Shown here: one piece after another, positions 54,044 through 63,801 of the stretch
How positions within the stretch are numbered: the stretch's first letter is position 1
Layout of the letters: the number at the start of each line of letters is the position of its first letter
NCBI RefSeq assembly: GCF_023242365.1
Contig: NZ_JALLIX010000003.1
Span: forward strand, 62,001 to 126,000
Source of the DNA: Pseudomonas sp. MWU13-2100
GTDB taxonomy: Bacteria; Pseudomonadota; Gammaproteobacteria; Pseudomonadales; Pseudomonadaceae
DNA length: 64,000 nt
Direction of reading: 5' to 3'
The notes under the pieces: generated by a model
Told to the model about the DNA's origin: nothing
The model's input: the letters and a program-made list of their open reading frames with translations, nothing else
Database searches by the model: none
Position numbers and translations under genes: made by a program

Positions 54044-55090
54044 ATGTCCGACCGCCTGACCCTGCTGCGTCCCGACGACTGGCATATTCATCTTCGCGAT
54101 GGTGCTGCGTTACCCCACACTGTCGCGGATGTTGCGCGCACCTTCGGCCGCGCCATCATCATGCCCAACCTGGTGCCACCGGTACGCAATGCCGAGGAAG
54201 CCGACGCCTATCGCCAGCGTATTCTCGCCGCGCGCCCGGCCGGCAGCCGCTTCGAACCGTTGATGGTGCTCTACCTCACCGACCGGACCCAGCCCGAGGA
54301 CATCCGCGCCGCCAAGGCCAGCGGTTTCGTCCACGCCGCCAAGCTCTACCCGGCCGGCGCGACCACCAACTCGGACTCCGGCGTGACCCACATCGACACG
54401 ATCTTCCCGGCCCTGGAAACCATGGCCGAAGTCGGCATGCCGCTGTTGATCCATGGTGAAGTCACCCGTGGCGAGGTCGACGTATTCGACCGCGAGAAAC
54501 TGTTCATCGACGAGCATATGCGCCGCGTCGTCGAACGCTTCCCGAGCCTGAAAGTGGTGTTCGAACACATCACCACGGCGGATGCGGTGCAGTTCGTCAG
54601 CGAGGCCTCGGCCAACGTCGGCGCGACCATCACTGCCCATCACCTGCTGTACAACCGCAACCACATGCTGGTGGGCGGTATCCGTCCGCACTTCTACTGC
54701 CTGCCGATCCTCAAGCGCGGTACGCACCAGGAAGCCCTGCTGACAGCAGCGACCAGCGGCAATCCGAAGTTTTTCCTCGGCACCGACTCGGCGCCCCACA
54801 CCCAGCACGCCAAGGAAGCCGCCTGCGGTTGCGCCGGCTGCTACACCGCCTATGCCGCGATCGAGTTGTACGCCGAGGCCTTCGAACAGCGCAACGCGCT
54901 GGACAAGCTCGAAGGTTTCGCCAGCCTGCACGGCCCGCGTTTCTATGGCCTGCCGGCGAACACCGAACAGATCACCCTGGTCCGTGAAGAATGGACCGCC
55001 CCGACCAGCCTGCCATTCGGCGAGCTGTCAGTCATCCCGCTGCGCGCCGGTGAAAAACTGCGCTGGCGCCTGCTGGAGAAAACGCTGTGA
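54044..55090 (+). CDS. pyrC: Dihydroorotase (class II)
   Basis: 348 residues. Zinc ligands in DWHIHLRDG (His14, His16), carboxylated-Lys region [29 protein letters not shown] and the active-site Asp in FLGTDSAPH. Third step of pyrimidine synthesis, cyclising carbamoyl aspartate. ATG 54044; the frame extends upstream to 53984 without support. Overlaps rnt by 4 bp (GTGA). Confidence 0.97.
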   Translation: MSDRLTLLRPDDWHIHLRDGAALPHTVADVARTFGRAIIMPNLVPPVRNAEEADAYRQRILAARPAGSRFEPLMVLYLTDRTQPEDIRAAKASGFVHAAKLYPAGATTNSDSGVTHIDTIFPALETMAEVGMPLLIHGEVTRGEVDVFDREKLFIDEHMRRVVERFPSLKVVFEHITTADAVQFVSEASANVGATITAHHLLYNRNHMLVGGIRPHFYCLPILKRGTHQEALLTAATSGNPKFFLGTDSAPHTQHAKEAACGCAGCYTAYAAIELYAEAFEQRNALDKLEGFASLHGPRFYGLPANTEQITLVREEWTAPTSLPFGELSVIPLRAGEKLRWRLLEKTL

Positions 55091-55764
55091 GTGAAGAGCA
55101 TTTCGACGACGAACAGGAAGGCAATGGCGGCGGTACCGGTTCCCGGCACCCGATGGCCGCACGCTTTCGTGGCTACCTGCCGGTTGTCGTCGATGTCGAG
55201 ACCGGCGGTTTCAACGCCGCCACCGACGCCCTGCTGGAAATCGCCGCGACCACCATCGGCATGGACGAAAAAGGCTTTGTGTTCCCGGAACACACCTACT
55301 TCTTCCGCGTCGAGCCGTTCGAAGGCGCCAATGTCGAAGCCGCGGCCCTGGAGTTCACCGGGATCAAGCTTGATCACCCGCTGCGCATGGCCGTCAGCGA
55401 AGAAACCGCGCTGACCGACATTTTCCGGGGTGTGCGCAAGGCCCTGAAAGCCAACGGTTGCAAACGCGCGATCCTGGTCGGGCACAACAGCAGCTTTGAC
55501 CTGGGCTTCCTCAACGCCGCCGTGGCGCGGCTGGACATGAAGCGCAACCCGTTCCACCCGTTCTCCAGCTTCGACACCGCCACCCTCGCCGGCCTCGCCT
55601 ACGGCCAGACCGTACTGGCCAAGGCCTGCCAAGCGGCCGACATCGACTTTGACGGACGCGAAGCCCACTCGGCCCGCTACGACACCGAGAAGACCGCCGA
55701 TCTGTTCTGCGGCATCGTCAACCGCTGGAAACAAATGGGCGGCTGGGAAGACTACAACGACTGA
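55087..55764 (+). CDS. rnt: Ribonuclease T
   Basis: 225 residues from a GTG start that overlaps the pyrC stop. DEDDh exonuclease: [10 protein letters not shown] (two acidic residues), [13 protein letters not shown] and [14 protein letters not shown] (His and Asp). Trims 3' ends of tRNA and other stable RNAs. Ends at the bidirectional terminator 55793-55825. Confidence 0.96.
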   Translation: MSEEHFDDEQEGNGGGTGSRHPMAARFRGYLPVVVDVETGGFNAATDALLEIAATTIGMDEKGFVFPEHTYFFRVEPFEGANVEAAALEFTGIKLDHPLRMAVSEETALTDIFRGVRKALKANGCKRAILVGHNSSFDLGFLNAAVARLDMKRNPFHPFSSFDTATLAGLAYGQTVLAKACQAADIDFDGREAHSARYDTEKTADLFCGIVNRWKQMGGWEDYND

Positions 55765-55792
55765 TCCGGTCGACGAAGCAATCCCCGCGCAT

Positions 55793-55825
55793 AAAAAAAC
55801 CGGTCATGAAGACCGGTTTTTTTAT
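55793..55825. terminator. Bidirectional terminator between rnt and the peroxiredoxin gene
   Basis: AAAAAAACCGGTC-atgaa-GACCGGTTTTTTT, convergent genes on both sides. Confidence 0.93.
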
Positions 55826-55841
55826 GCGTGAAGCCAGCTGC

Positions 55842-56444
55842 TTACAGCTTGCCGGCGTTCTCGGTCAGGTACTTGGCAACGCCTTCTGGCGAAGCGTCCA
55901 TGCCCTTGTCACCTTTTTTCCAGTTGGCCGGGCAGACTTCGCCGTGCTCTTCGTGGAATTGCAGGGCGTCGACCAGACGAATCAGTTCTTCCATGTTACG
56001 GCCCAGCGGCAGGTCGTTGATGATCTGCGAACGGACAACACCCTTGTCGTCGATCAGGAACGCGCCACGGAACGCCACGCCGCCTTCGGACTCAACGTCG
56101 TAGGCCTTGGCGATTTCGTGCTTCATATCGGCAGCCATGGTGTATTTGACTTTGCCGATGCCGCCGTCGTTGATGGCGGTGTTGCGCCAGGCGTTGTGGG
56201 TGAAGTGCGAGTCGATCGAAACGGCCACGACTTCAACGTTGCGCGCCTTGAAATCGTCCATGCGGTGGTCCAGGGCGATCAGCTCGGACGGGCAGACGAA
56301 GGTGAAGTCCAGTGGGTAGAAGAACACCAGGCCGTATTTGCCTTTGATGGCCGAGGACAGGGTGAAGCTGTCAACGATTTCGCCATTGCCCAGTACGGCA
56401 GGGACGGTGAAGTCGGGGGCTTGTTTGCCTACGAGTACGCTCAT
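55842..56444 (-). CDS. Typical 2-Cys peroxiredoxin (AhpC/TSA)
   Basis: 200 residues. Peroxidatic Cys51 in FYPLDFTFVCPSE and resolving Cys171 in HGEVCPANW. Contains GGIGKV but lacks the C-terminal YF motif, which predicts resistance to overoxidation. Cytoplasmic peroxide reductase, probably thioredoxin-dependent. Neighbour of rnt and bfd, as in P. aeruginosa (PA3529). Divergent from bfd. Confidence 0.95.
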   Translation of the reverse strand: MSVLVGKQAPDFTVPAVLGNGEIVDSFTLSSAIKGKYGLVFFYPLDFTFVCPSELIALDHRMDDFKARNVEVVAVSIDSHFTHNAWRNTAINDGGIGKVKYTMAADMKHEIAKAYDVESEGGVAFRGAFLIDDKGVVRSQIINDLPLGRNMEELIRLVDALQFHEEHGEVCPANWKKGDKGMDASPEGVAKYLTENAGKL

Positions 56445-56663
56445 TGAATATCTCCTGGTGTGTGCGGTGAAGAACTTAAGGTCCGACCCAGCCTGTCATA
56501 AGCAGACGACAGGACTGTGACCTGACCTACCTTCCTAAGGACCGACCATCATACACCGCGTTTTTCGACTGCCCCCAACGCTTTTTACAAACTCGCCCAC
56601 GGCGCAGTGACACCATTCGTCAGGTAAGCAGCCAGCCGGCAGAAGCTTTACCGAAAGCACTTT

Positions 56664-56682
56664 GACAATCATTCTCGTTAAC
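56664..56682. promoter_or_regulatory. Fur box upstream of bfd
   Basis: GACAATCATTCTCGTTAAC agrees with the 19-bp Fur consensus at 13 positions by eye. It is 49 bp before the bfd ATG. Iron starvation would induce bfd to release stored iron from BfrB. Confidence 0.7.
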
Positions 56683-56730
56683 ATTAAGATCCAGCGCAAT
56701 CGAGCCTTAATCAGCGATGGTTCTCACTTT

Positions 56731-56949
56731 ATGTATGTCTGCCTCTGCACTGGCGTCACCGATGGACAAATCCGCGAAGCGATCTACGACGGTTGCTGCA
56801 GCTATCGCGACGTGCGGCAAGCGACCGGCGTGGCCAGCCAATGCGGCAAATGTGCCTGCCTGGCCAAGCAGGTGGTCCGTGAAACCCTGACCGAGTTGCA
56901 AAGCCAGCAGGCGGCGCTCCCTTACCCGGTGGAATTTTCTGCCGCGTAA
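56731..56949 (+). CDS. bfd: Bacterioferritin-associated ferredoxin
   Basis: 72 residues. [2Fe-2S] ligands in the pattern C-x-C (MYVCLCTGVTD) and C-x2-C (SQCGKCACLAK). Bfd reduces the haem of BfrB to mobilise stored iron. ATG 56731 gives the canonical MYVCLC start. Upstream Fur box; terminator at 56964-56993 separates it from bfrB. Confidence 0.95.
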   Translation: MYVCLCTGVTDGQIREAIYDGCCSYRDVRQATGVASQCGKCACLAKQVVRETLTELQSQQAALPYPVEFSAA

Positions 56950-56963
56950 AGAATGATTTTTTA

Positions 56964-56993
56964 AACAACCGGACCTCGTGTCCGGTTTTTTTA
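56964..56993 (+). terminator. Terminator of bfd
   Basis: CCGGAC-ctcgt-GTCCGG followed by seven T. Confidence 0.9.
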
Positions 56994-57149
56994 TGTCTGT
57001 AATTCAATCGCTTAGGGCTAAGACGCGGAACACAAACATTCTTATTTCGATTAATTTCCATATAAGATTCAACAACTTAGGTTTGACACCCGAAGTTGCC
57101 GGGATCAAACTCTTTCTTATAGTCAGCGATTACAGGACAGGTCCCCACC

Positions 57150-57620
57150 ATGAAAGGCGATATCACGGTCATCCAGCATCTCAACAAGATCCTTGCCAAT
57201 GAGCTGGTCGCGATCAACCAATACTTCCTGCACGCGCGCATGTATGAAGACTGGGGCCTGAACAAGCTGGGCAAGCACGAGTACCACGAGTCCATCGACG
57301 AGATGAAGCACGCGGACAAGCTGATCAAGCGCATCCTGTTCCTCGAGGGCCTGCCCAACGTGCAGGATCTGGGCAAGCTGCACATCGGCGAACACACCAA
57401 AGAAATGCTCGAGTGTGACCTGCGCATCGAACGCAGCGGCCATGCCGACCTGAAGGTGGCCATTGCCCACTGCGAAGCCACCGGCGACTTCGGCAGCCGC
57501 GAACTGCTGGAAGAGATCCTCGAGTCCGAGGAAGAACATATCGACTGGCTGGAAACCCAACTCGGCCTGATCGACAAAGTCGGTCTCGAAAACTACCTGC
57601 AGTCGCAGATGGGCGAATAA
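57150..57620 (+). CDS. bfrB: Bacterioferritin BfrB
   Basis: 156 residues. Ferroxidase ligands Glu18, Glu51, His54, Glu94, Glu127 and His130 all present, and haem-ligand Met52 (IDEMKHAD). Forms the 24-subunit iron store that Bfd taps. Has its own upstream region of about 160 bp, AT-rich, with no clear Fur site. Followed by a strong terminator. Confidence 0.97.
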   Translation: MKGDITVIQHLNKILANELVAINQYFLHARMYEDWGLNKLGKHEYHESIDEMKHADKLIKRILFLEGLPNVQDLGKLHIGEHTKEMLECDLRIERSGHADLKVAIAHCEATGDFGSRELLEEILESEEEHIDWLETQLGLIDKVGLENYLQSQMGE

Positions 57621-57632
57621 ACAGCGCCCATC

Positions 57633-57674
57633 AAAAAGCCCCGCGCTCTAGTTCAGAGGCGGGGCTTTTTTATA
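57633..57674 (+). terminator. Terminator of bfrB
   Basis: AAAAAGCCCCGC-ctctagttcaga-GGCGGGGCTTTTTT, 13 bp beyond the stop. Confidence 0.9.
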
Positions 57675-57705
57675 GGTGCCGGATAAAACAAACACCTGTC
57701 CCTGA

Positions 57706-57787
57706 TGTCGGAGCCGGCTTGCTGGCGATGACGTCAGCAAGATCGATACAAGGCTTACCACCTCGCCGGCAAGCCGGCTCCTACAGG
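57706..57787. repeat. REP-type inverted repeat pair
   Basis: TCGGAGCCGGCTTGCTGGCGATG and CGCCGGCAAGCCGGCTCCTACAG, between bfrB and grxD (convergent). Confidence 0.85.
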
Positions 57788-57797
57788 TGCAATCGAC

Positions 57798-58139
57798 TCA
57801 GGCTTCGGTCTTGGCCGCTGCCGCTTTGGTCGCTGCATCCTTGACCAGGGCCTGCAACTCACCGTTGGCGAACATTTCCGCCATGATGTCGCTGCCGCCG
57901 ACCAGTTCGCCACCGACCCACAGTTGTGGGAACGTCGGCCAGTTGGCGTACTTCGGCAGGTTGGCGCGGATTTCCGGGTTCTGCAGGATGTCCACGTAAG
58001 CGAACTTCTCGCCGCAGCCCATCACGGCCTGCGCGGCCTTGGCGGAAAAGCCGCACTGTGGAGCATTCGGCGAGCCTTTCATGTAAAGCAGAATGGTGTT
58101 GTTGGCAATCTGCTCTTTAATCGTTTCGATGATATCCAC
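57798..58139 (-). CDS. grxD: Monothiol glutaredoxin GrxD (Grx4)
   Basis: 113 residues from GTG 58139 (GAGGTG ribosome site). CGFS active site in GSPNAPQCGFSAKAAQAV, WPTFPQLWVGGELVGGSDI and an Ala/Lys-rich tail. Binds and delivers [2Fe-2S] clusters. The reading continues upstream to 58364, but the family begins at DIIETIKEQI. Confidence 0.94.
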   Translation of the reverse strand: MDIIETIKEQIANNTILLYMKGSPNAPQCGFSAKAAQAVMGCGEKFAYVDILQNPEIRANLPKYANWPTFPQLWVGGELVGGSDIMAEMFANGELQALVKDAATKAAAAKTEA

Positions 58140-58286
58140 AAGGCACCTCTTCTGAACTTTCCGACTCTGTTGTCGGCACGGTGAGGCATTGTAACGGAAA
58201 GCCGAGCGTGGTGCTCGGTCTCCCCGATTCATGGCGATCACAATGTTTTGTGCCGAACCGAGAGCTCGCATACGACTGAAGACCCA

Positions 58287-58360
58287 ATGTGGGAGCGGTG
58301 CTTGCCCGCGAAGCTTCTGGCGATCCAGCGGACACCAGCGCCGGCAAGCCGGCTCCCACA
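58287..58360. repeat. REP-type inverted repeat
   Basis: TGTGGGAGCGGTGCTTGCCCGCGAAGC and CCAGCGCCGGCAAGCCGGCTCCCACA; the two arms belong to different REP subtypes. Confidence 0.75.
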
Positions 58361-58373
58361 TCAATAGGTGTTG

Positions 58374-60479
58374 TCAGGCCGCGGCCACGGTAACCGGCAC
58401 GCCGTTCAGCGCCGCGTTGCCCGACAACAGGTCCAACTGGCGCTCATCGGTCAGGTCATTGGCACTGGAGCCCGGCTGACCACTGGCAATGGCCGTTTTC
58501 ACCCCGGGCCGCGCATGCCCCCAACCATGGGGCAGGCTGACCACGCCGGGCATCATCTCCAGGCTGGCGAGCACCTCCACCTCGATCACGCCGACCCGCG
58601 AACTGACCTGTACCCGCTGCCCATCCTCGAGGCTGCGGCTGGCCAGGTCATCGGGGTGCATCAGCAGTTGATGGCGCGGCTTGCCCTTCACCAGCCGGTG
58701 ATAGTTGTGCATCCATGAGTTATTGCTGCGCACATGCCGGCGACCGATCATCAGCAATTCCCCGACTGCCGGCACCCGCTGCGCGGCGAAGCGGGTGAGG
58801 TCGGCGAGGATCACCGCCGGCGCCGCCTGCACCCGCTGCCCGGGCGTCTTGAGACGCGGCGCCAGGTTGGGCTTGAGCGCGCCGAGATCAACGCCATGGG
58901 GAAAATCCTCCAGGGTCTTGAGCGACAGCTGGTGCGGCGAGGCATCGCCATACATGCCCATCCGCAAACCCATGTCGATCATCTGCGCCGGGGCCATGGT
59001 CGGTTTGAGCACCTGGCCGGTCAGGCTGGAAAATGCCGTGGCCAGGCCGACAAAGATCTCCCAGTCGTGCAACGCGCCCACGGGCTTGGCCAGGATCGCC
59101 TTGTTGAACCGGCTGACGTTGCGCACCGCGAACATATTGAAAGTGGTGTCGTAGTGATCGTTTTCCAGGGCCGAGGTCGACGGCAGGATCAGGTCGGCAT
59201 AACGGGTGGTCTCGTTGATGTACAGGTCGATACTGACCATGAACTCCAGGCCGTCCAGCGCCTGCTCCAGTTGCCGGCCATTGGGCGTGGACAGCACCGG
59301 GTTGCCAGCGATCGTCACCAGGGCTCGCACCTGCCCTTCCCCTTCACTGAGCATCTCCTCGGCCAGGGCCGACACCGGCAGTTCGCCGCTGTACTCCGGC
59401 AGCCCGGAGACCCGGCTTTGCCAGCGATTGAAATGGCCACCGGAAGTCGAGGCCACCAGGTCCACCGCCGGCTCCGTGCACAAGGCACCGCCGACCCGAT
59501 CGAGATTGCCGGTCACCAGGTTGATCAACTGCACCAGCCAGTGACACAAGGTACCGAACGTCTGGGTCGAGACCCCCATCCGCCCATAACAGACCGCCTT
59601 GTCCGCCGCGGCGAAGTCCCGGGCCAACTGGCGGATCTGCGCCGCCGGCACCGCACACAGCGGGCTCATGGATTCGGCGCTGAAGTCGGCCACGGCCTGG
59701 CGTACTTCATCGAGTCCGTCGACCGGCAGATGAGTGGCACGCGTCAGCCCTTCGGCGAACAAGGTGTTGAGCAGGCCGAACAGCAACGCCGCATCACCGC
59801 CCGGGCGCACGAACAGGTGCTGGTCGGCGATAGCCGCCGTCTCGCTGCGCCGGGGATCGACCACCACCACTTTGCCGCCGCGGGCCTGGATCGCCTTAAG
59901 ACGTTTCTCCACATCCGGCACGGTCATGATGCTGCCGTTGGAAGCCAGCGGATTACCGCCGAGGATCAGCATGAAATCGGTGTGATCGATATCCGGAATC
60001 GGCAGCAGCAGGCCATGGCCATACATCAGATGGCTGCTCAGGTGGTGCGGCAATTGATCGACGGAGGTCGCGGAAAAGCGATTGCGGGTTTTCAGCAGAC
60101 CGAGAAAGTAGTTGCTGTGGGTCATCAACCCATAGTTGTGCACGCTGGGGTTGCCCTGATAGATCGCCACGGCATTCTGGCCATGCCGGGCCTGGATCGC
60201 CGATAGCCGTTCGGCCACCAGGGCAAAGGCCTCATCCCACTCGATCGGCAACCATTCACTGCCCACGCGCCGCATCGGCTGGCGCAGGCGATCGGGGTCG
60301 TTCTGGATATCCTGCAAGGCCACCGCCTTGGGACAGATATGCCCACGGCTGAAGGCATCCTGCGGATCGCCCTTGATCGAGGTGATCCGCACCGCCTCTT
60401 CGCTGGTCGTGGTTTCGATGGTCAGGCCACAGATGGCCTCGCACAGGTGGCACGCACGGTGATGGAGAGTCTTGGTCAT
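58374..60479 (-). CDS. Molybdopterin-dependent oxidoreductase (formate dehydrogenase/nitrate reductase-like)
   Basis: 701 residues. N-terminal [4Fe-4S] motif C-x2-C-x3-C...C (CHLCEAICG, HICPKA). Mo-bis-MGD core with LRQPMRRVGSEWLPIEWDEA, GGNPLASNG, VVDPRRSETA, NPVLSTPNGRQLEQAL and a C-terminal dinucleotide-binding domain (RRHVRSNNSWMHNYHRL, HPDDLASRSLEDGQRV). No signal peptide, so cytoplasmic. The substrate is unknown. Same position beside grxD in P. aeruginosa. The position of a Mo-ligand Cys/Ser/Sec was not resolved. Confidence 0.88.
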   Translation of the reverse strand: MTKTLHHRACHLCEAICGLTIETTTSEEAVRITSIKGDPQDAFSRGHICPKAVALQDIQNDPDRLRQPMRRVGSEWLPIEWDEAFALVAERLSAIQARHGQNAVAIYQGNPSVHNYGLMTHSNYFLGLLKTRNRFSATSVDQLPHHLSSHLMYGHGLLLPIPDIDHTDFMLILGGNPLASNGSIMTVPDVEKRLKAIQARGGKVVVVDPRRSETAAIADQHLFVRPGGDAALLFGLLNTLFAEGLTRATHLPVDGLDEVRQAVADFSAESMSPLCAVPAAQIRQLARDFAAADKAVCYGRMGVSTQTFGTLCHWLVQLINLVTGNLDRVGGALCTEPAVDLVASTSGGHFNRWQSRVSGLPEYSGELPVSALAEEMLSEGEGQVRALVTIAGNPVLSTPNGRQLEQALDGLEFMVSIDLYINETTRYADLILPSTSALENDHYDTTFNMFAVRNVSRFNKAILAKPVGALHDWEIFVGLATAFSSLTGQVLKPTMAPAQMIDMGLRMGMYGDASPHQLSLKTLEDFPHGVDLGALKPNLAPRLKTPGQRVQAAPAVILADLTRFAAQRVPAVGELLMIGRRHVRSNNSWMHNYHRLVKGKPRHQLLMHPDDLASRSLEDGQRVQVSSRVGVIEVEVLASLEMMPGVVSLPHGWGHARPGVKTAIASGQPGSSANDLTDERQLDLLSGNAALNGVPVTVAAA

Positions 60480-60614
60480 GGCCAGTCTCTGTTTTGTTCA
60501 AGGCAACCCGAATCGGTTGCGAGAACAAAACTATGGCCCCACGCCGGGCAGCATGCCAGCGACGTTCATCTTGTGAATCGGAGGGCATCAGGCCTACCGA
60601 TGACGACCCGAAAA

Positions 60615-60905
60615 TCAGGCCGAGGGCAACATCGGTGCGGGTTGCAACTGGATCTCCTGAATGGTCTCAAGCTGCTCCTGGCTCATATGGATCCCGGTCA
60701 GCTCGCCGATCAGGCGCCAATGCTCGTCGAGACCGGAACTGATGGTCGCCATGCGATCGATCATCCGGCGACCGGCCGCCCGGGTGACCTCATCCTCGCT
60801 GCGCAACAACTCGAACGACATCGAGGTCACGGAGGCGGTCATATGGGTCAGCGCCTGCGCCGTCAGCTTCAGTAGTTCCATCAATTGTTGCTCTTTCGAT
60901 TCCAT
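60615..60905 (-). CDS. Small helical hypothetical protein
   Basis: 96 residues: MESKEQQLMELLKLTAQALT..., predicted mostly helical with a central SFELLRSEDEVTRAAGRRMIDRMATISSGLDEHWRLIGELTG. Strong GGGAGG ribosome site before ATG 60905; the frame extends ten codons upstream. No known domain. Conserved position between the oxidoreductase and argF. Function unknown. Confidence 0.75.
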   Translation of the reverse strand: MESKEQQLMELLKLTAQALTHMTASVTSMSFELLRSEDEVTRAAGRRMIDRMATISSGLDEHWRLIGELTGIHMSQEQLETIQEIQLQPAPMLPSA

Positions 60906-61323
60906 TCCAAAGCCTCCCTGTGTCCGCGGTGACACACTTTACAACCTAGCAGATTAGTTTAGGAAATGTTTCCATCAATCCCATCGTGCATGCCATTGCG
61001 CGGCCTTGCCAGTCAGAAAGCGACCAGGGCTCGCCTGCGACCGCCGCCGCCGATTGCCAAGACTTTGGGCCACAGTGTACAAAGGCCTGCTGTCGCCAGG
61101 AGACAGGCATGTATCGGTTTGGAAAAAGAGCATGGCTATCGAAACGGCCGGACCCGAACGGCCCTGAATCTAAGCCTCCTATTGGTAACACGCGACATTT
61201 TCTTATACGATCGCGTCTTCCCCTATTTCGTCGCCCCGTGCGGCTTACGCCGCAGGTCTCGCCCGTTTTTCCGTAAAACCCGGCTTTGAGTATCTGCGGT
61301 CTGTTGCAAAAAGGTAGTTAATG
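60906..61323. other. 418-bp region upstream of argF without a supported gene
   Basis: Open frames here (for example 60986-61276) have no family resemblance. TGTCGCCAGGAGACAG at 61091-61106 partly resembles a Pseudomonas ArgR half-site (TGTCGC-N6-GxAA), but the match is incomplete. The argF promoter presumably lies within. Confidence 0.4.
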
Positions 61324-62244
61324 ATGAGCGCAAGGCACTTTCTCTCCCTGATGGATTGCACGCCCGAAGAGCTGGTCAGCGTGATTCGTCGAGGCATCGA
61401 GCTGAAGGACCTGCGTGACCGCGGCGTACTCTTCGAGCCACTCAAGGGTCGGATTCTCGGGATGATTTTCGAGAAGTCCTCGACGCGCACCCGCGTGTCG
61501 TTCGAAGCCGGCATGATCCAGCTCGGCGGCCAGGCGATTTTCCTCTCGCCGCGCGATACCCAACTGGGTCGGGGCGAGCCTATCGGCGACAGCGCCATCG
61601 TCCTGTCGAGCATGCTCGACGCAGTCATGCTCCGCACGTTCAAGCACAGCACCCTGACCGAGTTCGCCGCCAACTCGCGCGTACCGGTGATCAACGGCCT
61701 GTCCGATGACCTGCATCCCTGCCAGTTGCTCGCGGACATGCAGACATTCCTCGAACATCGCGGCTCGATCCAGGGCAAGACCGTGACCTGGATCGGCGAC
61801 GGCAACAACATGTGCAACAGCTATATCGAAGCGGCGATCCAGTTCGACTTCCAGCTGCGGGTCAGTTGCCCCGAGGGTTATGACCCCAGCCCGGCCCTGC
61901 TGGCCCAGGCCGGCGCGCGCGTCCAACTGGTCCGCGATCCGCGGGCGGCGGTACATGGCGCGCACCTGGTGAGCACCGATGTCTGGACCTCCATGGGCCA
62001 GGAAGAAGAAACCGCCAAGCGCCTGGCCCTGTTCGCGCCCCTGCAAGTCACCCGCGAACTGCTCGACCTGGCCGCGCCCGACGTACTGTTCCTGCACTGC
62101 CTGCCCGCCCACCGCGGCGAGGAAATCAGCCTCGACCTGCTCGACGACCCGCGCTCGGTCGCCTGGGACCAGGCGGAAAACCGCCTGCATGCGCAAAAGG
62201 CCCTGCTCGAATTCCTGGTGGCACCGGCGTATCGCCCTGCATGA
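61324..62244 (+). CDS. argF: Ornithine carbamoyltransferase (anabolic)
   Basis: 306 residues. Carbamoyl-phosphate site [28 protein letters not shown] and the HCLP motif. Makes citrulline for ArgG. Two ATGs (61321 and 61324) are adjacent; [11 protein letters not shown] matches known ArgF. AAGG ribosome site. Overlaps the ABC ATPase gene by 4 bp (ATGA). Confidence 0.97.
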   Translation: MSARHFLSLMDCTPEELVSVIRRGIELKDLRDRGVLFEPLKGRILGMIFEKSSTRTRVSFEAGMIQLGGQAIFLSPRDTQLGRGEPIGDSAIVLSSMLDAVMLRTFKHSTLTEFAANSRVPVINGLSDDLHPCQLLADMQTFLEHRGSIQGKTVTWIGDGNNMCNSYIEAAIQFDFQLRVSCPEGYDPSPALLAQAGARVQLVRDPRAAVHGAHLVSTDVWTSMGQEEETAKRLALFAPLQVTRELLDLAAPDVLFLHCLPAHRGEEISLDLLDDPRSVAWDQAENRLHAQKALLEFLVAPAYRPA

Positions 62245-63290
62245 GTGATTCGTTGCTGTTGAAGCTGCATGACCTATCCTGCGGCTACCAGGCGCAACGG
62301 GTGGTGCAGCACCTCAACCTGCACCTCAACGCCGGCGACATCGGCTGCCTGCTGGGTGCCTCCGGGTGCGGCAAGACCACCACCCTGCGAGCGATTGCCG
62401 GTTTCGAGCCGGTGCACGAGGGCGAGATCCAACTGGCCGGCGAAGTCATTTCCCGTACCGGTTTCACTCTCGCGCCGGAGAGACGTCGGATTGGCATGGT
62501 GTTCCAGGACTACGCGTTGTTTCCGCACCTGAGTGTCGCCGACAACATCGCCTTCGGCATTCGCCTGCACCCGCGCAAGGCTCGGATCACCGAAGAAATG
62601 CTCGAGCTGGTCAATCTCAAAGGGCTGGGCAAGCGTTACCCCCACGAACTGTCCGGTGGCCAGCAGCAACGGGTGGCACTGGCCCGCGCGCTGGCCCCGG
62701 AACCGCAATTGCTGTTGCTCGACGAGCCGTTTTCCAACCTTGACGTCGAGCTGCGGCGCAAGCTCAGCCAGGAAGTCCGGGACATCCTCAAGCAACGCGG
62801 TACCAGCGCGATCCTGGTGACCCACGATCAGGAAGAAGCCTTCGCCGTCAGCGACCAGGTCGGCGTATTCAAAGAGGGCCGCCTGGAGCAATGGGATACG
62901 CCCTACAACCTCTATCACGAACCACAGACACCTTTCGTCGCGAGTTTTGTCGGCCAGGGCTACTTCATTCGAGGGCAACTGAGCAGCCCCGAGTCGGTAC
63001 AGACCGAACTGGGCGTGCTGCGCGGCAATCGGGCCTACCCCTGGCCGCTGGGCGGCGCGGTGGATGTGTTGCTGCGTCCGGATGACATTGTCCATGCCCC
63101 GGGCAGCGCACTGACGGCGACAGTCGTCGGCAAGACCTTCCTCGGCGCCTCGACCCTGTATCGCCTGCAACTGCCCACGGGCAGCCAGTTGGAGTCGATT
63201 TTCCCCAGCCACGTCGATCACCTGCCAGGGACCCGGGTCGGTATTCGCGTGGCGGCCGAGCACCTGGTGCTGTTCCAGCCCGCCGCATAG
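62241..63290 (+). CDS. ABC transporter ATP-binding protein (FbpC/PotA-like)
   Basis: 349 residues. Walker [11 protein letters not shown]-loop [14 protein letters not shown], signature LSGGQQQR, Walker [13 protein letters not shown], switch His in VTHDQEEA, and a C-terminal TOBE-type domain (about 250-349). Resembles ferric-iron or other CUT1-like importer ATPases. No permease or binding-protein gene is adjacent, so the substrate is unclear. Coupled to argF by ATGA overlap, an arrangement also seen in P. aeruginosa. Confidence 0.88.
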   Translation: MSDSLLLKLHDLSCGYQAQRVVQHLNLHLNAGDIGCLLGASGCGKTTTLRAIAGFEPVHEGEIQLAGEVISRTGFTLAPERRRIGMVFQDYALFPHLSVADNIAFGIRLHPRKARITEEMLELVNLKGLGKRYPHELSGGQQQRVALARALAPEPQLLLLDEPFSNLDVELRRKLSQEVRDILKQRGTSAILVTHDQEEAFAVSDQVGVFKEGRLEQWDTPYNLYHEPQTPFVASFVGQGYFIRGQLSSPESVQTELGVLRGNRAYPWPLGGAVDVLLRPDDIVHAPGSALTATVVGKTFLGASTLYRLQLPTGSQLESIFPSHVDHLPGTRVGIRVAAEHLVLFQPAA

Positions 63291-63303
63291 ATCGTCAACG
63301 CGG

Positions 63304-63774
63304 TCAGGCGCGGCCGATATCGGCGAACTTCGCCTGGGTATGCTCGGCCAGCACTGCCGGCGCCAACTCAACCTCCAGGCCCCGACGACCGGCGCTGACG
63401 AAAATACTCACGAAGGGCTGCGCGCTCTGATCGATAAAGGTCCGCAGGCGCTTCTTCTGCCCGAGCGGGCTGATGCCGCCGAGCAGATAACCGGTGGCCC
63501 GCTGGGCCGCCGCCGGATCCGCCATCTCGACCTTCTTGACCCCCGCCGCCTGGGCCAACGCCTTCAGGTCCAGACTTCCGACGACCGGCACCACCGCCAC
63601 CAGTAATTCGGCCTTTTCCGTACTGGCGAGCAGCGTCTTGAACACCCGCTCCGGGGCCAACCCCAATTTTTCCGCAGCCTCCAGACCATAGGAAGCGGCT
63701 TTCGGGTCGTGTTCGTAACTGTGCACGCGATGTTCGGCACGAACTTTTTTAAGCAGGTCCAATGCGGGGGTCAT
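63304..63774 (-). CDS. ybaK: Cys-tRNA(Pro) deacylase YbaK
   Basis: 156 residues. YbaK/EbsC fold: HSYEHDPKAASYGLEAAEKLGLAPERVFKTLLA, the conserved Lys of that segment, and YLLGGISPLGQKKRLRTFID. Clears cysteine mischarged onto tRNA-Pro. ATG 63774; the longer frame to 63801 is unsupported. Convergent with the ABC ATPase gene, 13 bp apart. Confidence 0.93.
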   Translation of the reverse strand: MTPALDLLKKVRAEHRVHSYEHDPKAASYGLEAAEKLGLAPERVFKTLLASTEKAELLVAVVPVVGSLDLKALAQAAGVKKVEMADPAAAQRATGYLLGGISPLGQKKRLRTFIDQSAQPFVSIFVSAGRRGLEVELAPAVLAEHTQAKFADIGRA

Positions 63775-63801
63775 GGCAGGTCCAGGCGACTCGAAAGACA
63801 A

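Noticed and set aside
61091..61106. ArgR site upstream of argF
   Set aside because: TGTCGCCAGGAGACAG matches only part of the consensus and has no second half-site at the right spacing; mentioned only as a weak candidate.
60986..61276. 96-codon frame upstream of argF
   Set aside because: Low-complexity, no ribosome site or family; more likely part of the argF leader.
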